A stretch of 64,000 nt of DNA, from assembly GCA_029448655.1 (NCBI GenBank), contig JACCLO010000001.1:558001-622000 (forward strand), written 5' to 3'. This stretch comes from Wolfiporia cocos. Its lineage: Eukaryota; Basidiomycota; Agaricomycetes; Polyporales; Phaeolaceae. Positions 1 to 10,362 of this stretch are shown here, one piece after another. The position numbers and the translations under genes are program-made. The notes under the pieces are model-generated. The model saw only the letters and a program-made list of their open reading frames with translations, was not told the DNA's origin and searched no databases. Numbering within the stretch: the first letter of the stretch is position 1; each line of letters begins with the position of its first letter.

Positions 1-495
1 TCACCACTTGGACTCCCCGAAGGAGATCCCAAGCGGGCCCCTTACGCCTGGGGGGCGGCTTTGGAAGATTCCCACACCCAACTAAGGGAATACGCCGAAG
101 CGCATATCCCTATGGGGATCCTACTGGTTGTGTTGGGTCCCTGAACAGGGATTGCCAAGACAGGGGGCTGCGCGCACACAGGCAGACAGTCCCCTTTTCC
201 CAATAGGCGGGTCTCAACCGCTGACAGCCGCAACCTTGTCAGGAAGCGGCCGTCTCTCCTTAACCCTGGAGTCCGGGTTCGCAGGACGCATGCTGCTGAT
301 TAGGCAAGCAGCGCCCCACTGGGTGGCAGCAGGCCGCTAAGCCCGCCGCCGATGTATCCCATATCCGCAACCACGGAGCATACATCCCCTTTGCAGGAGA
401 GTAGCGGCCCCTGCGCTATCTCAGACACCTGTTGGAGGAAAAACCCAGGCGCCACCAGTTAAGGAGGCGCAGGGGGGTAGGTAGTTCTATTCTTA
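1..495 (-). other. 5' leader of an LTR-E retrotransposon, cut by window edge
   Basis: This stretch follows the 5' LTR-E at 496-1592 in the minus direction and has no credible coding frame. Its part at about 230-495 resembles the leader of the family-2 element near 23560-23807: both contain a 'ggagtccgggtt' block followed by 'gatgtatccc'. That similarity shows LTR-E and LTR-C elements have related untranslated leaders. The element body lies to the left of the window, so its genes cannot be described. Confidence 0.7.
483..493 (-). promoter_or_regulatory. self-primer binding site of the LTR-E element
   Basis: On the minus strand this reads AGAATAGAACT and starts 2 nt after the LTR end. It is complementary to the LTR segment at 621-631 (minus AGTTCTATTCT), which lies about 30 bp downstream of the TATA box at about 657-664, where transcription should start. 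This is the Tf1-type self-priming arrangement. No match to a tRNA 3' end (TGG start) is present. Confidence 0.75.
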
Positions 496-1592
496 TGACA
501 CAGATGGCTCTGTGGGACTCACCAAGCCAGTATCCTTGTGATGACTTAAGGCGACGAGGTGAGGTAGAGGTTATCAGACACGGTAGTAGGTGGAAGGTTC
601 TTCTACGGCGTACGCCGAGAAGAATAGAACTGAAGTTATAGAGCGCTTGGCTCCTACTTATATACATGTGTACGGGAAGGTCACGTGCTACTAGCTAGCT
701 ATGTCCTTACCGGGTTATGTGGCTTTGCTAAGTGGCGAAGCTTATCTTATCTGATGTTTAGTTACTCTATCTAGAATGGCCGTGGAAGGCCCTAATGGCC
801 GACCCAATCGTAATAGAGGGATTATGTCTTTATTGTGATACTAACGCGGGCTCAGCCCGGGGATAGGTGAAGCCGGTTGCCGGATACCTTGCGGCATAAT
901 GGCGATTGGCCGTGCTTCGTTGGATGACCAAGGCGGGGCGCCGAGGTCGTTATGCTATTGGGCCAGCAGGCACCGTAGCATGTGATATGTCCGGACCGGA
1001 TGGTTACCGGAGCATATGGTGGTCTTAGCCGTGAGGCGAGGACCGGTGTTTGGGCAACGCCGTGATGGCAGAAGCCCAGGACTTGGAGTACGCCGAGTCC
1101 GTGGGAGGCCGAGAAGGCCGTGACCTATAGCAATATTGCCTTGATGCTAATATAGTGCTATTTGGCCGTGTTGCCATTATTATGCGAAGGCGTGGCGCGC
1201 CTGAGGTGCCATTGTGATCAAGGATCTTATGGCGGTGGGAAGCCGTGAAGGCCGACCCAATAGTACAAGGCCGCGAGGCACTGTTTGTACATGTGGACAT
1301 TATTATGCGAGCGTGCCGCGCTCGGCCTATCATTATGATCTAGGATCTATGACGTGGCTGGTCTTGCTCTGACGGGCGAGACCTGTTATGACGTATGCTG
1401 TAGTGTTGCTATTGGACGTGGTTGTACCGTAGCGTTATGTAAGCTGGTCATGTGGTGATAAGCCCAGTTAAGAGCTTGTCGTGGTGGCAATGGGAGTTAA
1501 CCCGTAGATAACTGGTAGTTAGACGTATAAATCCCAGGTAAATTGCTATAATCGTAGGAAAAATGCCGTAAGCCCCAGATAAATCTGTGACA
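496..1592 (-). repeat. LTR-E, 5' LTR of an element running off the left edge
   Basis: The 1097-bp repeat starts TGTCACAGATTTATC and ends CATCTGTGTCA on the minus strand. Nearly identical copies lie at 4216-5310 and 29753-30849, which fixes both ends. A TATA box lies near 657-664. The right flank (cgcag, 1593-1597) is the family-1 pol at 1593-3904, so the element is inserted in that gene. The matching duplicate would lie left of the window. The downstream self-primer site and leader identify this as a 5' LTR, not a solo LTR. Confidence 0.85.
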
Positions 1593-3904
1593 CGCAGACG
1601 GAACAGAAAACGTCGCCGGCCGCTTAACGCAATCAGTGAAAGCATTTATGCAACATGGCACACACAAGGAAAAAATAGGTCTGACGGTCATGCACCTAGA
1701 ACCAGACCTAATCCTTGGCTATGACTGGTTGCGTCTCCACAATCCTACCTTTGATTGGAGGAAAGGAGAAATGGAATATGCACGCTGTACACATGACCAA
1801 CCTTACGCCAGAAAAAAGGGTAACCGCCCTTCTGAGGAGGAACAGTTGAACTCCCAGAAAAGGAAATCATCGAAGTAAATTCGATTTGGGACACTCACGT
1901 GGACATACTAGGAGAGGAGGACCCCGAAAATCCTTTGATCGCTTGGGTGTCAACCCTTGACGACGAGGAAATGAACCTGCTGACACAGTTGGTAGCCGAG
2001 GTACTTGACAAAGACCTCAACGAAGCAGACGACCGTGAGGAAAACACACCATCGATTGACATTGAAAAATGGAAATCGTTAGTGCCCAAACAATACCAAG
2101 AGTATGGGCCAACGGTGTTCTCACAAAAGGCGTCAGAGAGGATGCCGGAACGGAAGCCCTGGGATCACGCCATAGTGCTTGAACCAGATGCGCAGCTTCC
2201 GCCCCCGGTAAAACCATACAAAATGTCTCCCCAAGAGCGTAACAGCTTGGATGAGTGGATAGACACCGAACTACGGAAGGGTTACATTCGACCATCCGAA
2301 AGTCCGATGGCATCCCCGGTCTTCTTCGTCCATAAAAAAGACGGAGGACTGCGGATGGTTGTCGATTACAGGAGGCTAAACGAAATAACCGTAAAAAATC
2401 GTTATCCGATACCTCGGATCGATGATCTCATCGATCAATTGTCCCATGCGACCATCTTCACCAAAATCGACCTTAGATGGGGATATAATAATGTCCGCAT
2501 CAAGGAAGGTGATGAATGGAAGACGGCGTTTATTACACACCGTGGACTATACGAGGCAACGGTAATGTATTTCGGTTTCTGCAATGCCCCCGCAACGTTC
2601 CAAGCGATGATGAATTCTATCCTCGCACCGTTCATTCGCACCGGCAAGGTGGTTGTCTACCTAGACGACATCTTGATTTTCGGGAATGATATGGAGGAAC
2701 ATCGGCGACTTACCAAAGGGGTACTCCAAACCCTGAAGGACTCGGACTTGTATGCAAAGCCCGAAAAGTGCTTTTTCGAACAATCTTCCATCGAATACCT
2801 AGGAATGATCATTTCCGACGGTAATATCATGATGGATCCAAAGAAGTACGCCGGAGTTCAGGACTGGCCCAGACCTACTAAGGTCAAAGAGATTCAAGCT
2901 TTCCTTGGATTCACCAACTTCTACAGGCGATTCATAGAAGGCTTCTCAAAAATAGCCAAACCACTCACCATGCTGACCAAAAAGTCAGAAGCTTGGCATT
3001 GGGACGCCGAGCAGGAAAATGCTTTCCAAACCCTAAAGGAAGCATTTACCAAAGCGCCCGTGCTTCGAATTCCGTCGCACAATCAGCCTTTCCGCGTAGA
3101 AACAGATGCATCAGACTTCGCTACCGGAGCAGTACTATCTCAGTTAGATCCTACGGATAAAAAATTCCACCCCGTGGCGTACTATAGCAAGTCGCTAAGT
3201 GCCCCGGAAAGGAACTACGAGATCTACGACAAGGAAATGTTGGCTGTCATCAGGGCTCTAGAGGAGTGGCGACACTACCTAGAGGGACACCCTGAAAAAT
3301 TCGAGATATGGTCAGATCATCTCAACCTGACCTATTTCAAAACGGCGCAAAAACTGACAAGACGACAAGCCCGTTGGGCACTGTACCTCTCACGCTTCAA
3401 CTTCCAAATGAAGCACAAACCTGGCAAAACAATGCTAACCGCGGATCCTCTGTCCAGGCGGCCAGACCATGAGGAGGGGGTGGATCTCGATAATCGCGAC
3501 CAGGTTCTTCTGAAACCTGAGTGGTTCGAGCAAGAGTACATGGAAATGGCTCTTGATACCTCCCATGCTGCCCCACAATCGGAAGACGAATCGATACTCC
3601 GAGAGATTCGCAAAGCGTTGCTAGACGACAAGGTCACAAAGGATTACAAGGAGCTGCTCTCATCCGGCCCTCGTGAATTCAAAAAAGACCTATCAGAATG
3701 GAACTACGAAGGAGGGTTACTCCTCCGAAGAGGCAAAGTCTACGTTCCAGCTACACCAGCGGATATCAGACGGCAAGTGGTCGAGTATCATCACGATCAC
3801 AAGTCAGCTGGGCATTTCGGACGCTATAAAACGTACGAATTGCTAAGCCGCAACTATTGGTGGCCCGGAATGTTCGTTTACGTCAAAAAATACGTAGACG
3901 GATG
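1593..3904 (+). pseudogene. pol: Family-1 Gypsy pol fragment (protease end, RT, RNase H, start of integrase)
   Basis: The fragment encodes the C-terminal part of the aspartic protease region, reverse transcriptase (VVYLDDILIFG near 2650-2680), RNase H (ETDASDFATGAVLSQ) and the HHCC zinc finger of integrase, where it stops at GCDT. It is almost identical to 43133-47207 and to the minus copy at 10363-14272. One base is missing near 1842 (gaggaacag instead of gaggaagcag), which shifts the frame between protease and RT. The left end is cut by the LTR-E element and the right end by a partial LTR-C at 3905. It cannot make a functional polyprotein. Confidence 0.9.
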
Positions 3905-4215
3905 TGACACAGACTAGACTGTGGGACTCACACTGTAACCTAATAAGCGACTTGAAGGAGTTGCTGGAGGTTGGTGAGGGGCTAGTGGGCGCAAGCAGAG
4001 ATGATATGTAACTGTGCGAATGCAGAGAACAAATCTAAGGCTTATCCGCAGTGATAGCCCTACTTATATACATGCTTTGTTTGGTTACCGGTAAGGGAGC
4101 CAAACATGAAGGTGGTCTGTGCGCAGACATAACTAATATGTTTAAGTCGTAAACTACAATAGACCATGTGCGCCGGTAATGGCCGCACCAGTAAGATTGT
4201 TTGTTTGGACCGTAG
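3905..4215 (-). repeat. Partial LTR-C (subtype C1), remnant 3' LTR of the interrupted family-2 element
   Basis: These 311 bp match the 3' terminal part of the LTR at 47208-47905, including the TATA region, the box GCGCACAGACC and the terminus CTAGTCTGTGTCA on the minus strand. The rest of the LTR is missing and is replaced by LTR-E at 4216. The position and orientation fit the 3' LTR of the family-2 minus element whose 5' LTR is at 23808-24504. The bases left of 3905 (ggatg) do not match the flank after 24504 (gcggg). Confidence 0.8.
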
Positions 4216-5310
4216 TGACACAGATGGCTCTGTGGGACTCACCACGCCAGTATCCTTGCGATGAACTAAGGCGACGAGGTGAGGTAGAGGTTATCAGACG
4301 CTATAGTAGGTGGAAGGTTCTTCTACGGCGTACGCCGAGAAGAATAGAACTAGAGTTATAGGCCGTCAAGGCCCTACTTATATACATAATAATATCAGGT
4401 CATGTGCTACTGTATAGTGCATGCCCGATAAGGAGTGTGGGCTTGGTTGCCATAAGGGCGACCAAGTGATACGCCTACTCTACAAAGGCCGTGACCCGCC
4501 GGTAATGGCCGAGCCAATGGTAAAAGAGAGAGCGTGTGGTCTCATCGTTAGATGGACATGTGAAGACGGGCGCAGCCCGGGTATAAGGGATGCCGGTTGC
4601 CGGATACTTTGAGGTATAATGGCGATTGGCCGGTCATCGTGTGCTGACCAAGGCGGAACGCCGAGGTCGTAATGCTATTGGGCCAGCAGGCACCGTAGCA
4701 TGTGATATGTCCGGACCGGATGGTTACCGGAACATATGATGGTCTTAGCCGTGAGGCGAGGACCGGTGTTTGGGCAACGCCGTGATGGCAGAAGCCCGGG
4801 ACTTGGAGAGCGCCGAGTCCGTGGGAGGCCGAGAAGGCCGTGACCTATAGCGATATAGCCTTGGTGCTATTATAGTGCTGTTTGGTCGTGTTGCCATTAT
4901 TATGCGAAGGCGTGGCGCGCCTGAGGTGCCATTGTGATCAAGGATCTTATGGCGATGGGAAGCCGGGAAGGCCGACCCAATAGTACAAGGCCGCGAGGCA
5001 CTGTTTGTACTTGTGGACATTATTATGCGAGCGTGCCGCGCTCGGCCTATCATTATGATCTAGGATCTATGACGTGGCTTGGTCTTGCTCTGTCGGGCGA
5101 GACCTGTATGACGTAGCCGTACTATGCTATTGGACCGGAAGGTGCCGTAGCGTTACGTAAGCTGGTCATGTGGTGATAAGCCCAGTTAAGAGCTTGTCGT
5201 GGTGGCAATGGGAGTTAGCCCGTAGATAACTTGTAGTTAGACGTATAAATCCCAGGTAAATTGCTATAATCGTAGGAAAAATGCTGTAAGCCCCAGATAA
5301 ATCTGTGACA
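4216..5310 (-). repeat. Solo LTR-E with non-matching flanks
   Basis: A complete LTR-E of 1095 bp. The left flank (cgtag) lies inside LTR-C and the right flank (agttc) lies inside family-2 RNase H, so there is no target duplication. The simplest reading is recombination between two LTR-E insertions, one in the pol gene and one in the 3' LTR of the same family-2 element. This would have deleted integrase, chromodomain, dUTPase and half the LTR. Confidence 0.85.
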
Positions 5311-6322
5311 AGTTCCATTGCGTGTTTTTCTTGGACAGTTCGGTTAACGGCTTAACCACTTTGGAGAAGTCTTTAATGAACCGCCGGTAGTAGTTGGCGA
5401 AGCCAACAAAGGCCTGGACGTCCTTCACCTTGGCAGGTGTAGGCCAGTCCATTACGCCGGCTACCTTCTTAGGGTCCATTTCGACTTTTCCTTTGGAAAT
5501 GATCATTCCCAGGTATTCAATACTGCTTTGTTCGAAGAAGCACTTTTCAGGCTTCGCGCACAAGTCGTTGTCTTGCAAGATTTGTAATACTTGCTTGACA
5601 ATACGACGGTGTTCCAACAGGTCGTTTCCGAACACAAGGATGTCATCTAGGTAGACAATGACCTTTCCTTCTCTGATAAGGTCACCTAGAATATCGTTCA
5701 TCATGTGTTGGAACGTGCTGGGTGCATTACAAAAACTGAAGTACATGACTACAGCTTCGTAAAGGCCGTTAGGCGTAATGAATGCGGTCTTCCATTCATC
5801 TCCCTCCTTGATTCTTACGTTGTTGTAACCCCAACGCAAGTCGAGCTTCGTAAATATCGAAGCCTGGCTAAGCTTATCGATAAGCTCGTCTATGCGTGGG
5901 AGAGGGTAACGGTTTTTAATGGTCAAGTCGTTTACTTTCCGGTAATCGACTACCATTCGGGCTCTGCCGTCTTTTTTAGGGACGAAGAAGACCGGGCTCG
6001 CAATCGGGGATTTTGAGTGTCGGATGTAGCCCTTCCGTAACTCTTTCTGAATCCACTGATCTAGCGAGTTCGCTTCCTGAGGAGACATCTTGTATGCCTT
6101 ACTCGGGGGCGGTAGTACCGCGTCATTGGGGAAGTCGATGGCGTGATCGTATGGTTTCCGTTCGGGCATTCTTTTGGATGCGCGTTGAGAAAATACCGTG
6201 GGACCAAACTCCTGGTATTCCTCCGGAACCAAGGATTTCCATTTCTGGAGATCCGCATCTGTCAGGAATTCATCATCCGACTTCTCCGTTATCGACTGAA
6301 TGGCGTCGATAAGGAGTTCCGT
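5311..6322 (-). pseudogene. pol: Family-2 pol segment: RT and start of RNase H
   Basis: Reading on the minus strand from 6322, the frame is open through the RT domain. It contains KKDGRARMVVDYRKVND, the active site VIVYLDDILVFG and the connection segment up to KKNTQWN, where LTR-E begins. The upstream half lies at 8199-8618, separated by the A element. The joint falls between NTLDEGT and ELLIDAIQ of the intact copy at 51903-56438. No stop codon is seen in the segment. The gene was inactivated by insertion and deletion, not by point mutation. One active-site neighbour differs (YFSFCNAPS instead of YFGFCNAPS). Confidence 0.9.
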
Positions 6323-6870
6323 TGACACAGACTCACTGTCTGTGCGACCCCTGGGCTCAGGGGGATCCATACAGGCCTACAATCGAGGCTACAAGGCACC
6401 GCGCCAGCGCTGAACGCAGAGGCTCATGCACGCATGTCATACGTCGAGATGGCAGCGGCGGCTCACAGACAAGGTAGACGAGATATGGGCCCCGGGCCAG
6501 TAGATCACACAGCAATAAGCGAGAAAGGGTTATACACCATTGTCGAGAATCTGAGAGATGGGGTGTAAGCCCACATCTCGTCGTATTATATACATGCTTG
6601 TGTATACTACCGAGACCGCCCTAAAGACGTGGTCTGTGCACCGCTATCTAATGGGTCATGTGCTAGGTAACGAGACATGTAACAATGTGACCATATGTGA
6701 CGGTACCTGAGGCGCGCGCTACCCTACAGCGCTAACCAAACGACCAGGTGACCTGCAATAACTGGGAGGCGCTGGAGGTGGCTACAGCGCAGAGGCGCGG
6801 CGTACGCCTAGCGCCGCGCGTGCGTCCTATAGCGAGGGAGTACAAACTATTAGTGGAATAATTTGTGACA
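6323..6870 (-). repeat. LTR-A, 3' LTR of element A
   Basis: Starts TGTCACAAATTATTCC and ends GTCTGTGTCA on the minus strand, with the TATA region near 6585-6592. The sequence matches 7651-8198 throughout as far as I can read. It resembles the 559-bp solo LTR at 28553-29111 with several differences. Confidence 0.9.
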
Positions 6871-7650
6871 TTACCCCCCCTCTCGAAAAACGTCGTCCCT
6901 GACGTTCTACCTTGAATCCTACGACGCTCGCTACCTTGGTTGCTTGTTTGACTCGAGGCCCATTCCTTCTTCGCGGAGGATGGGGAGCATCCAGGAGCAC
7001 GGTCCGTCCGCCGGTGGTGGAGCGAAGTGAGCTAGCCTTCAGGAGACATTGGGAGCAAACCGACCATCCCTGTTTCCTTACATCCCGCGACGTGAGTTGG
7101 CGAGGCGCGCCAGCGGTGAGCGTATTGGTACATGTCAAAGTTCATGACTTGCGCCGACATAGCTACGCGTGGCCCACCGACCTTGGGGTATGTGGTTCGC
7201 TCGTTGGTATTCGATAGTCTGTCGTGGTGGATTGCTTTCTGACCTTCGTGATCGTCGGTGTGGGGTTGGAGACCCTTGCGGGTTCCTTCGCATACCCACT
7301 GATCATCAGTTCTTGGTGATACCCTGCCGCCCAGGGGTAAGTGGCCGGACTGCCCTAGACCTCCACGCGCGCGCGCATTCCCTTTGCAGGGGTGACGGCG
7401 GCGGGTCCTCAAACGGGGCTTACGTCGGTCGACCCCTTCTACCTTGCGTTCGAAAGGGGGCGGTCTTGCTTGCTCACTCCGTACGGGTACTTCGCCTGGT
7501 GTAACGCTTCGTGGGGGCTCGTAAGACTACGGACCTCTGGTGCTTCTGCCAGAGGCTGCCCCGCCGCGTTGCCATGGCACCCTGTACGTGGAGAACCCTC
7601 GGCCCCAGCGCAGGTGGCGCCGGAGGGGAGGTAAGATATCTCTCAGATTA
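6871..7650 (-). other. Internal region of element A, non-coding
   Basis: The 780 bp hold no plausible protein gene; the longest frame (126 codons at 7032-7412) has no recognisable motif. Features seen on the minus strand are the primer site after the 5' LTR, a hairpin CCTCTGG-N8-CCAGAGG at 7534-7555 about 95 nt from the LTR, and a block GTGGGTATGCGAAG near 7285-7305. A polypurine run lies just before the 3' LTR. Hairpin and block recur in element D (60423-61131), whose LTRs are different. Confidence 0.7.
7638..7648 (-). promoter_or_regulatory. self-primer binding site of element A
   Basis: On the minus strand ATCTGAGAGAT follows the 5' LTR after a 2-nt gap. It is complementary to the minus-strand LTR segment ATCTCTCAGAT at 7877-7887, which lies about 30 bp downstream of the TATA box at 7913-7920. 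Confidence 0.75.
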
Positions 7651-8198
7651 TGACACAGACTCACTGTCTGTGCGACCCCTGGGCTCAGGGGGATCCATAC
7701 AGGCCTACAATCGAGGCTACAAGGCACCGCGCCAGCGCTGAACGCAGAGGCTCATGCACGCATGTCATACGTCGAGATGGCAGCGGCGGCTCACAGACAA
7801 GGTAGACGAGATATGGGCCCCGGGCCAGTAGATCACACAGCAATAAGCGAGAAAGGGTTATACACCATTGTCGAGAATCTGAGAGATGGGGTGTAAGCCC
7901 ACATCTCGTCGTATTATATACATGCTTGTGTATACTACCGAGACCGCCCTAAAGACGTGGTCTGTGCACCGCTATCTAATGGGTCATGTGCTAGGTAACG
8001 AGACATGTAACAATGTGACCATATGTGACGGTACCTGAGGCGCGCGCTACCCTACAGCGCTAACCAAACGACCAGGTGACCTGCAATAACTGGGAGGCGC
8101 TGGAGGTGGCTACAGCGCAGAGGCGCGGCGTACGCCTAGCGCCGCGCGTGCGTCCTATAGCGAGGGAGTACAAACTATTAGTGGAATAATTTGTGACA
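7651..8198 (-). repeat. LTR-A, 5' LTR of element A
   Basis: 548 bp, with TATA box at 7913-7920. Upstream of it on the minus strand lie the box GCACAGACC and the block TTTAGGGCGG shared with LTR-D, LTR-F and other LTRs in this window. The LTR is followed by the primer site and leader. Confidence 0.9.
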
Positions 8199-8618
8199 TC
8201 CGTTCCTTCGTCAAGGGTGTTCACCCAAGCGACAAAGGGATTCTCAGGCTCCTCTAAGCCGAGAAAATCTATTGGAAAGTTGTTGATGATCTGATAGATG
8301 TTGCGGGGTTCGGTTTCATCTTCTGCCTCAGAAATCGAAACCCGTTTGCCATGTTTACATTTTTCCGTACACCGATATGTGAAGGTTCCTTCCGGCCAAT
8401 TGAAGTCCAGGTTGTGTTTCAGGAACCAGTCATATCCGAGGATCACATCCGCATTTTGTACGTTCATAACGTACAAGAATTCGGTGGACTTGTGTTCTTC
8501 GTGCACCATATAAGCTTTTACTGCCATATTGATATTACCGGCGGTATTAGAGGTACCGTCGGCGTTACGAATCTCGAGAGGCAAAGGTAGTTTCTGAGTG
8601 ACTAACTTTTCCTCGTGT
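8199..8618 (-). pseudogene. pol: Family-2 pol segment between protease and RT
   Basis: The minus-strand frame runs from EKLVTQKLPLPLEIRNADG to NTLDEGT and matches residues about 150-290 of the polyprotein at 51903-56438, including VILGYDWFLKHN. It lies between two insertions: the family-1 element on the right (target duplication cgtgt at 8614-8618 and 18787-18791) and element A on the left. No internal stop was seen. Confidence 0.88.
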
Positions 8619-9184
8619 TAACACAAGATAACACTTACTTGTAATAGTTGCTTGGTTTGCTGGTTAGGCAGGATACGCGGAGTGGTTAACTCGTAGTATG
8701 AATGTAATGAATAGAACTGAGGCAATAGCGCTCAGCAAGTCCAGTATATATACATGATAAATAAGACCCCTAACAGTCTTATTAGATAATACTAGTGTCC
8801 GTATTCGTATGTACAAGTCCCCAGGTACCTAAGTACTTAGTAATATATGATAAATACATATACCGATCAAAACCGGGATATAGAAAGGCGGCGTAGGCCG
8901 CACGAATGGCGTTTTGCGCTCTTGTCATTACAAAGACGGGGCGTGACCAAAGCCCGGTCCGCTGACGTTTATACGCTGACTGCTTCCGGACGGAACGTCC
9001 GATTGGCTAGAACTAGACATGTGACTGATGGTAACCACTAGTGATAAGATAAGACCGTCGTTACGGGAGATAACGCGGCCATCATTCGGCACGTATGTAA
9101 CCGTTAACTTATGAACCAGATAAGCTAGTTATTGGTCTAGAAAGTCGTAGATAATTCGTAGAATTGCCGGAAAAATAGTAAGAA
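8619..9184 (-). repeat. LTR-B, 3' LTR, truncated
   Basis: Matches 18168-18786 but lacks the first approximately 45 bp (TGTCACAAGAATTC...) next to the dUTPase end. It also lacks a 22-bp segment between two caggata repeats, consistent with slippage. Its end is TTGTGTTA, so this LTR family terminates in TA, not CA. Confidence 0.88.
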
Positions 9185-9187
9185 GTA

Positions 9188-9218
9188 GTGCTAGAGCCCA
9201 TTGAAGGGTTAGACTTTA
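9188..9218 (-). other. conserved 3' non-coding motif downstream of dUTPase
   Basis: The plus-strand sequence tgctagagccca...aagggttagactt recurs at about 59083-59114 in family 4, in both cases a few nt beyond the dUTPase stop and before the polypurine tract. LTR and coding sequences of these two families are far less alike, so the motif is probably functional. Its role is unknown. Confidence 0.55.
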
Positions 9219-9232
9219 CGATTTTTCCACTT

Positions 9233-9755
9233 TTATCGTCCTGTCGATCCAAAACCTTGTGTACCGCGCGTAGTTGGCTTGTTGAACTGCTTGTTGTAGG
9301 GCCCACTTCCATGTAGGTGAGGTCGAATTTCTTTTTCGAACTTTTCCTTGGTCATGGATTCCTGTATTTCGGGCGTGATTGCTACTTCGCAAATTAGCTG
9401 AGCAATTCTGTCGCCTTTCTTTACTTGGTACGGGTCTCCAGTGAGGTTCATCAACATGACAAAGACTTCTCCGCGGTAGTCATGGTCTATTACACCTGCA
9501 AGGACGTCAATGCCCTTTTTCGCAAGTCCAGACCTTGGCGCTATCCGATCGTATGTCCCATAAGGAACTTTGATACGAATATCTGTGGGGACCGAAGCGG
9601 ACTTCCATGAATTAATTAGGATATCCTGCGCGGCGTATAGATTGTAGCCGATCGCATCGGTTGTTCCCCTGGTCGGTAGTTTGCCATTGACTCCTACTTC
9701 GATTTCCATGTCTTCGTTGAAATCAACATTGGAATGTACCCATTGCCCTGTAAAG
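9233..9755 (-). pseudogene. Family-1 dUTPase domain, cut from pol by a solo LTR
   Basis: This is the C-terminal domain of the family-1 polyprotein. All five dUTPase motifs are visible: GYNLYA (usual GYDLYA), [17 protein letters not shown] with the catalytic Asp and Tyr, RIAQLI, and GTQGFGSTG at the C terminus. A trimeric dUTPase of this type hydrolyses dUTP to dUMP and would lower uracil incorporation during reverse transcription; that role is inferred from retroviral dUTPases. The solo LTR-D at 9756-10362 separates it from integrase and chromodomain. Motif 1 has Asn for Asp, which may weaken sugar-pocket contacts. Confidence 0.9.
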
Positions 9756-10362
9756 TGTCACGGTAACCACCGTGCCACCCGCCCCAGCGGGGAACCTCTA
9801 TATCCGCCTATCCTAACCCCTAAAGCCCTCCATCCTCCATAGGCGGAGAACAAGAAGGCACGTCAATTGAGACGTCCTGCCGTATTGCACAGACTAGCAG
9901 GTAAAGGAATAAAAGACAAGTGGATGTAATGAATAGAGGCCCCCACGCCCAAGTAGGACGCAGCAGGCTTTGTCGACTAGGACCCTGCACGCAAGAGACA
10001 AGCAGGCAGAGGGTATTGAAAGGTTGCCAGGGGACGCGCCCCCAACGACGAGAAGATAAGTTCTGAGGAGTACCTCAGAACGCTACCTAGTATATATACA
10101 TGTAAACGCAGACTTCTGTAGCTACAAGACCTGCCCTGATGGCGTGGTCTGTGCACACTGTGACTACGCTGCACATGACTATGTAACGCGGGTAACTCCA
10201 GTGACGTACCACATGACCTAAGTAAGAGATAAGATAGGAGAAGCTTATCTATTTCCCATGCACGTGCAGTCCCGGGCGGCTAGGTATAACGTAGCGAATA
10301 TCTGGAGAATAAAGGTGAATAATCAATCAGGGAACCCCTTTATTCCGGGATTTCTTGTGACA
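9756..10362 (-). repeat. Solo LTR-D
   Basis: 607 bp with perfect target duplication taaag (9751-9755 and 10363-10367). It matches the LTRs of element D at 59817-61737 with several substitutions, so it is older than that element. The TATA box reads CATGTATATATA on the minus strand near 10090-10100. It is inserted in the pol coding region between chromodomain and dUTPase. Confidence 0.92.

Larger units (their letters stand above)
6323..8198 (-). mobile_element. Non-autonomous LTR element A (TRIM/LARD-like), young
   Basis: Two 548-bp LTRs (6323-6870 and 7651-8198) that look identical by eye enclose a 780-bp internal region without gag or pol. A perfect 5-bp target duplication, tccgt, lies at 6318-6322 and 8199-8203. 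On the minus strand the 5' LTR is followed by a self-primer site (7638-7648), and the internal region ends with a G-rich polypurine tract (6872-6883). It interrupts family-2 pol. With no coding capacity it must depend on proteins of another element. Identical LTRs and perfect duplications suggest a very recent insertion. Confidence 0.9.

Noticed and set aside
1025..1333. 102-codon frame repeated in LTR-E copies
   Set aside because: It lies in LTR sequence, is changed between copies without codon-like pattern, and lacks any motif.
7032..7412. 126-codon frame in the internal region of element A
   Set aside because: Arg/Gly-rich without motifs, and no matching frame in the related internal region of element D; probably chance.
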